Assembly (NCBI GenBank): GCA_017880715.1
Contig: JADGRT010000182.1
Location: forward strand, 1-6,507
Length of the DNA: 6,507 bases
Origin: Verrucomicrobiia bacterium
Lineage (GTDB): Bacteria > Verrucomicrobiota > Verrucomicrobiia > Limisphaerales > UBA1319
Reading direction: 5' to 3'
The notes under the pieces were generated by a model, which was given only the letters and a program-made list of their open reading frames with translations, had not been told where the DNA came from and searched no databases. Both the position numbers and the translations under genes were made by a program. Below, in pieces: positions 6,445 to 6,507 of this stretch (its first letter is position 1; every line of letters begins with the position of its first letter).

Positions 6445-6507
6445 CACGGAGGCCGTGGTTTTTGTCCCGGAGGGACTCTTGAAAATAGCCCGGCGTTTCA
6501 ACGCCGG
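6445..6507. repeat. Cluster of three short hairpins, likely dispersed repeat running off the right edge
   Basis: Three perfect inverted repeats follow each other: CACGG/CCGTG (6445-6457, 3-nt loop), GTCCC/GGGAC (6464-6476, 3-nt loop, GTCCCGGAGGGAC) and CCGGCGTT/AACGCCGG (6490-6507, 2-nt centre), the last ending exactly at the window edge. The arrangement of a GTCCCGGAGGGAC palindrome followed by TTGAAA and a CCCGGCGTTTCAACGCCGG palindrome resembles dispersed intergenic repeats I recall from Verrucomicrobia and related phyla. It differs in sequence from the element at 2525-2584. A role in termination or as a transposable repeat is possible but not shown. Confidence 0.55.

Overview
This is a GC-rich bacterial window holding six substantial genes, one clear pseudogene and two kinds of palindromic repeat. 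The best guess at origin is Verrucomicrobiota, Pedosphaera/Limisphaerales type. The reasons are a pseudopilin of the large family common there (long type II prepilin helix, CPxD motif, C-terminal FxDGH motif), an exported PQQ-type beta-propeller protein, and short palindromic repeats between genes. No rRNA or other taxonomic marker is present, so this is inference from gene families.

Layout. (1) Positions 1-2478, plus strand: a tight three-gene operon. It encodes a hexapeptide-repeat acyltransferase (probably cut by the left edge), a family 2 glycosyltransferase whose GTG start overlaps the previous stop by four bases, and a DegT/DnrJ/EryC1/StrS aminotransferase starting seven bases after the glycosyltransferase. 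Together they look like the end of a cluster that makes and transfers an N-acylated amino sugar for a surface polysaccharide. (2) Positions 2525-2584: a 60-bp REP/BIME-like element made of two inverted 26-bp hairpin units with a GGTAG head and a compensatory base-pair change. (3) Positions 2673-5212, plus strand: a type II secretion-like pseudopilin, then, 125 bp later, a secreted PQQ-like beta-propeller protein. (4) Positions 5252-6421, minus strand, convergent with the propeller gene: a compact operon read right to left. It has an unrecognised coding stretch, a wrecked zinc alcohol dehydrogenase gene coupled to it by an ATGA overlap, and a short-chain dehydrogenase/reductase 17 bp further on. 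The reductase has arginine where the catalytic lysine of its YxxxK motif should be. (5) Positions 6445-6507: a run of three short perfect hairpins that continues past the right edge and looks like a second dispersed repeat family.

The most interesting area is the minus-strand operon. One oxidoreductase has lost most of its length through at least two deletions, while its neighbour keeps a full-length frame with an altered active site. This suggests a sugar or polyol oxidation pathway that is decaying or changing role. The second is the REP-like doublet. I saw no convincing evidence of a wholly new defence or mobile system.
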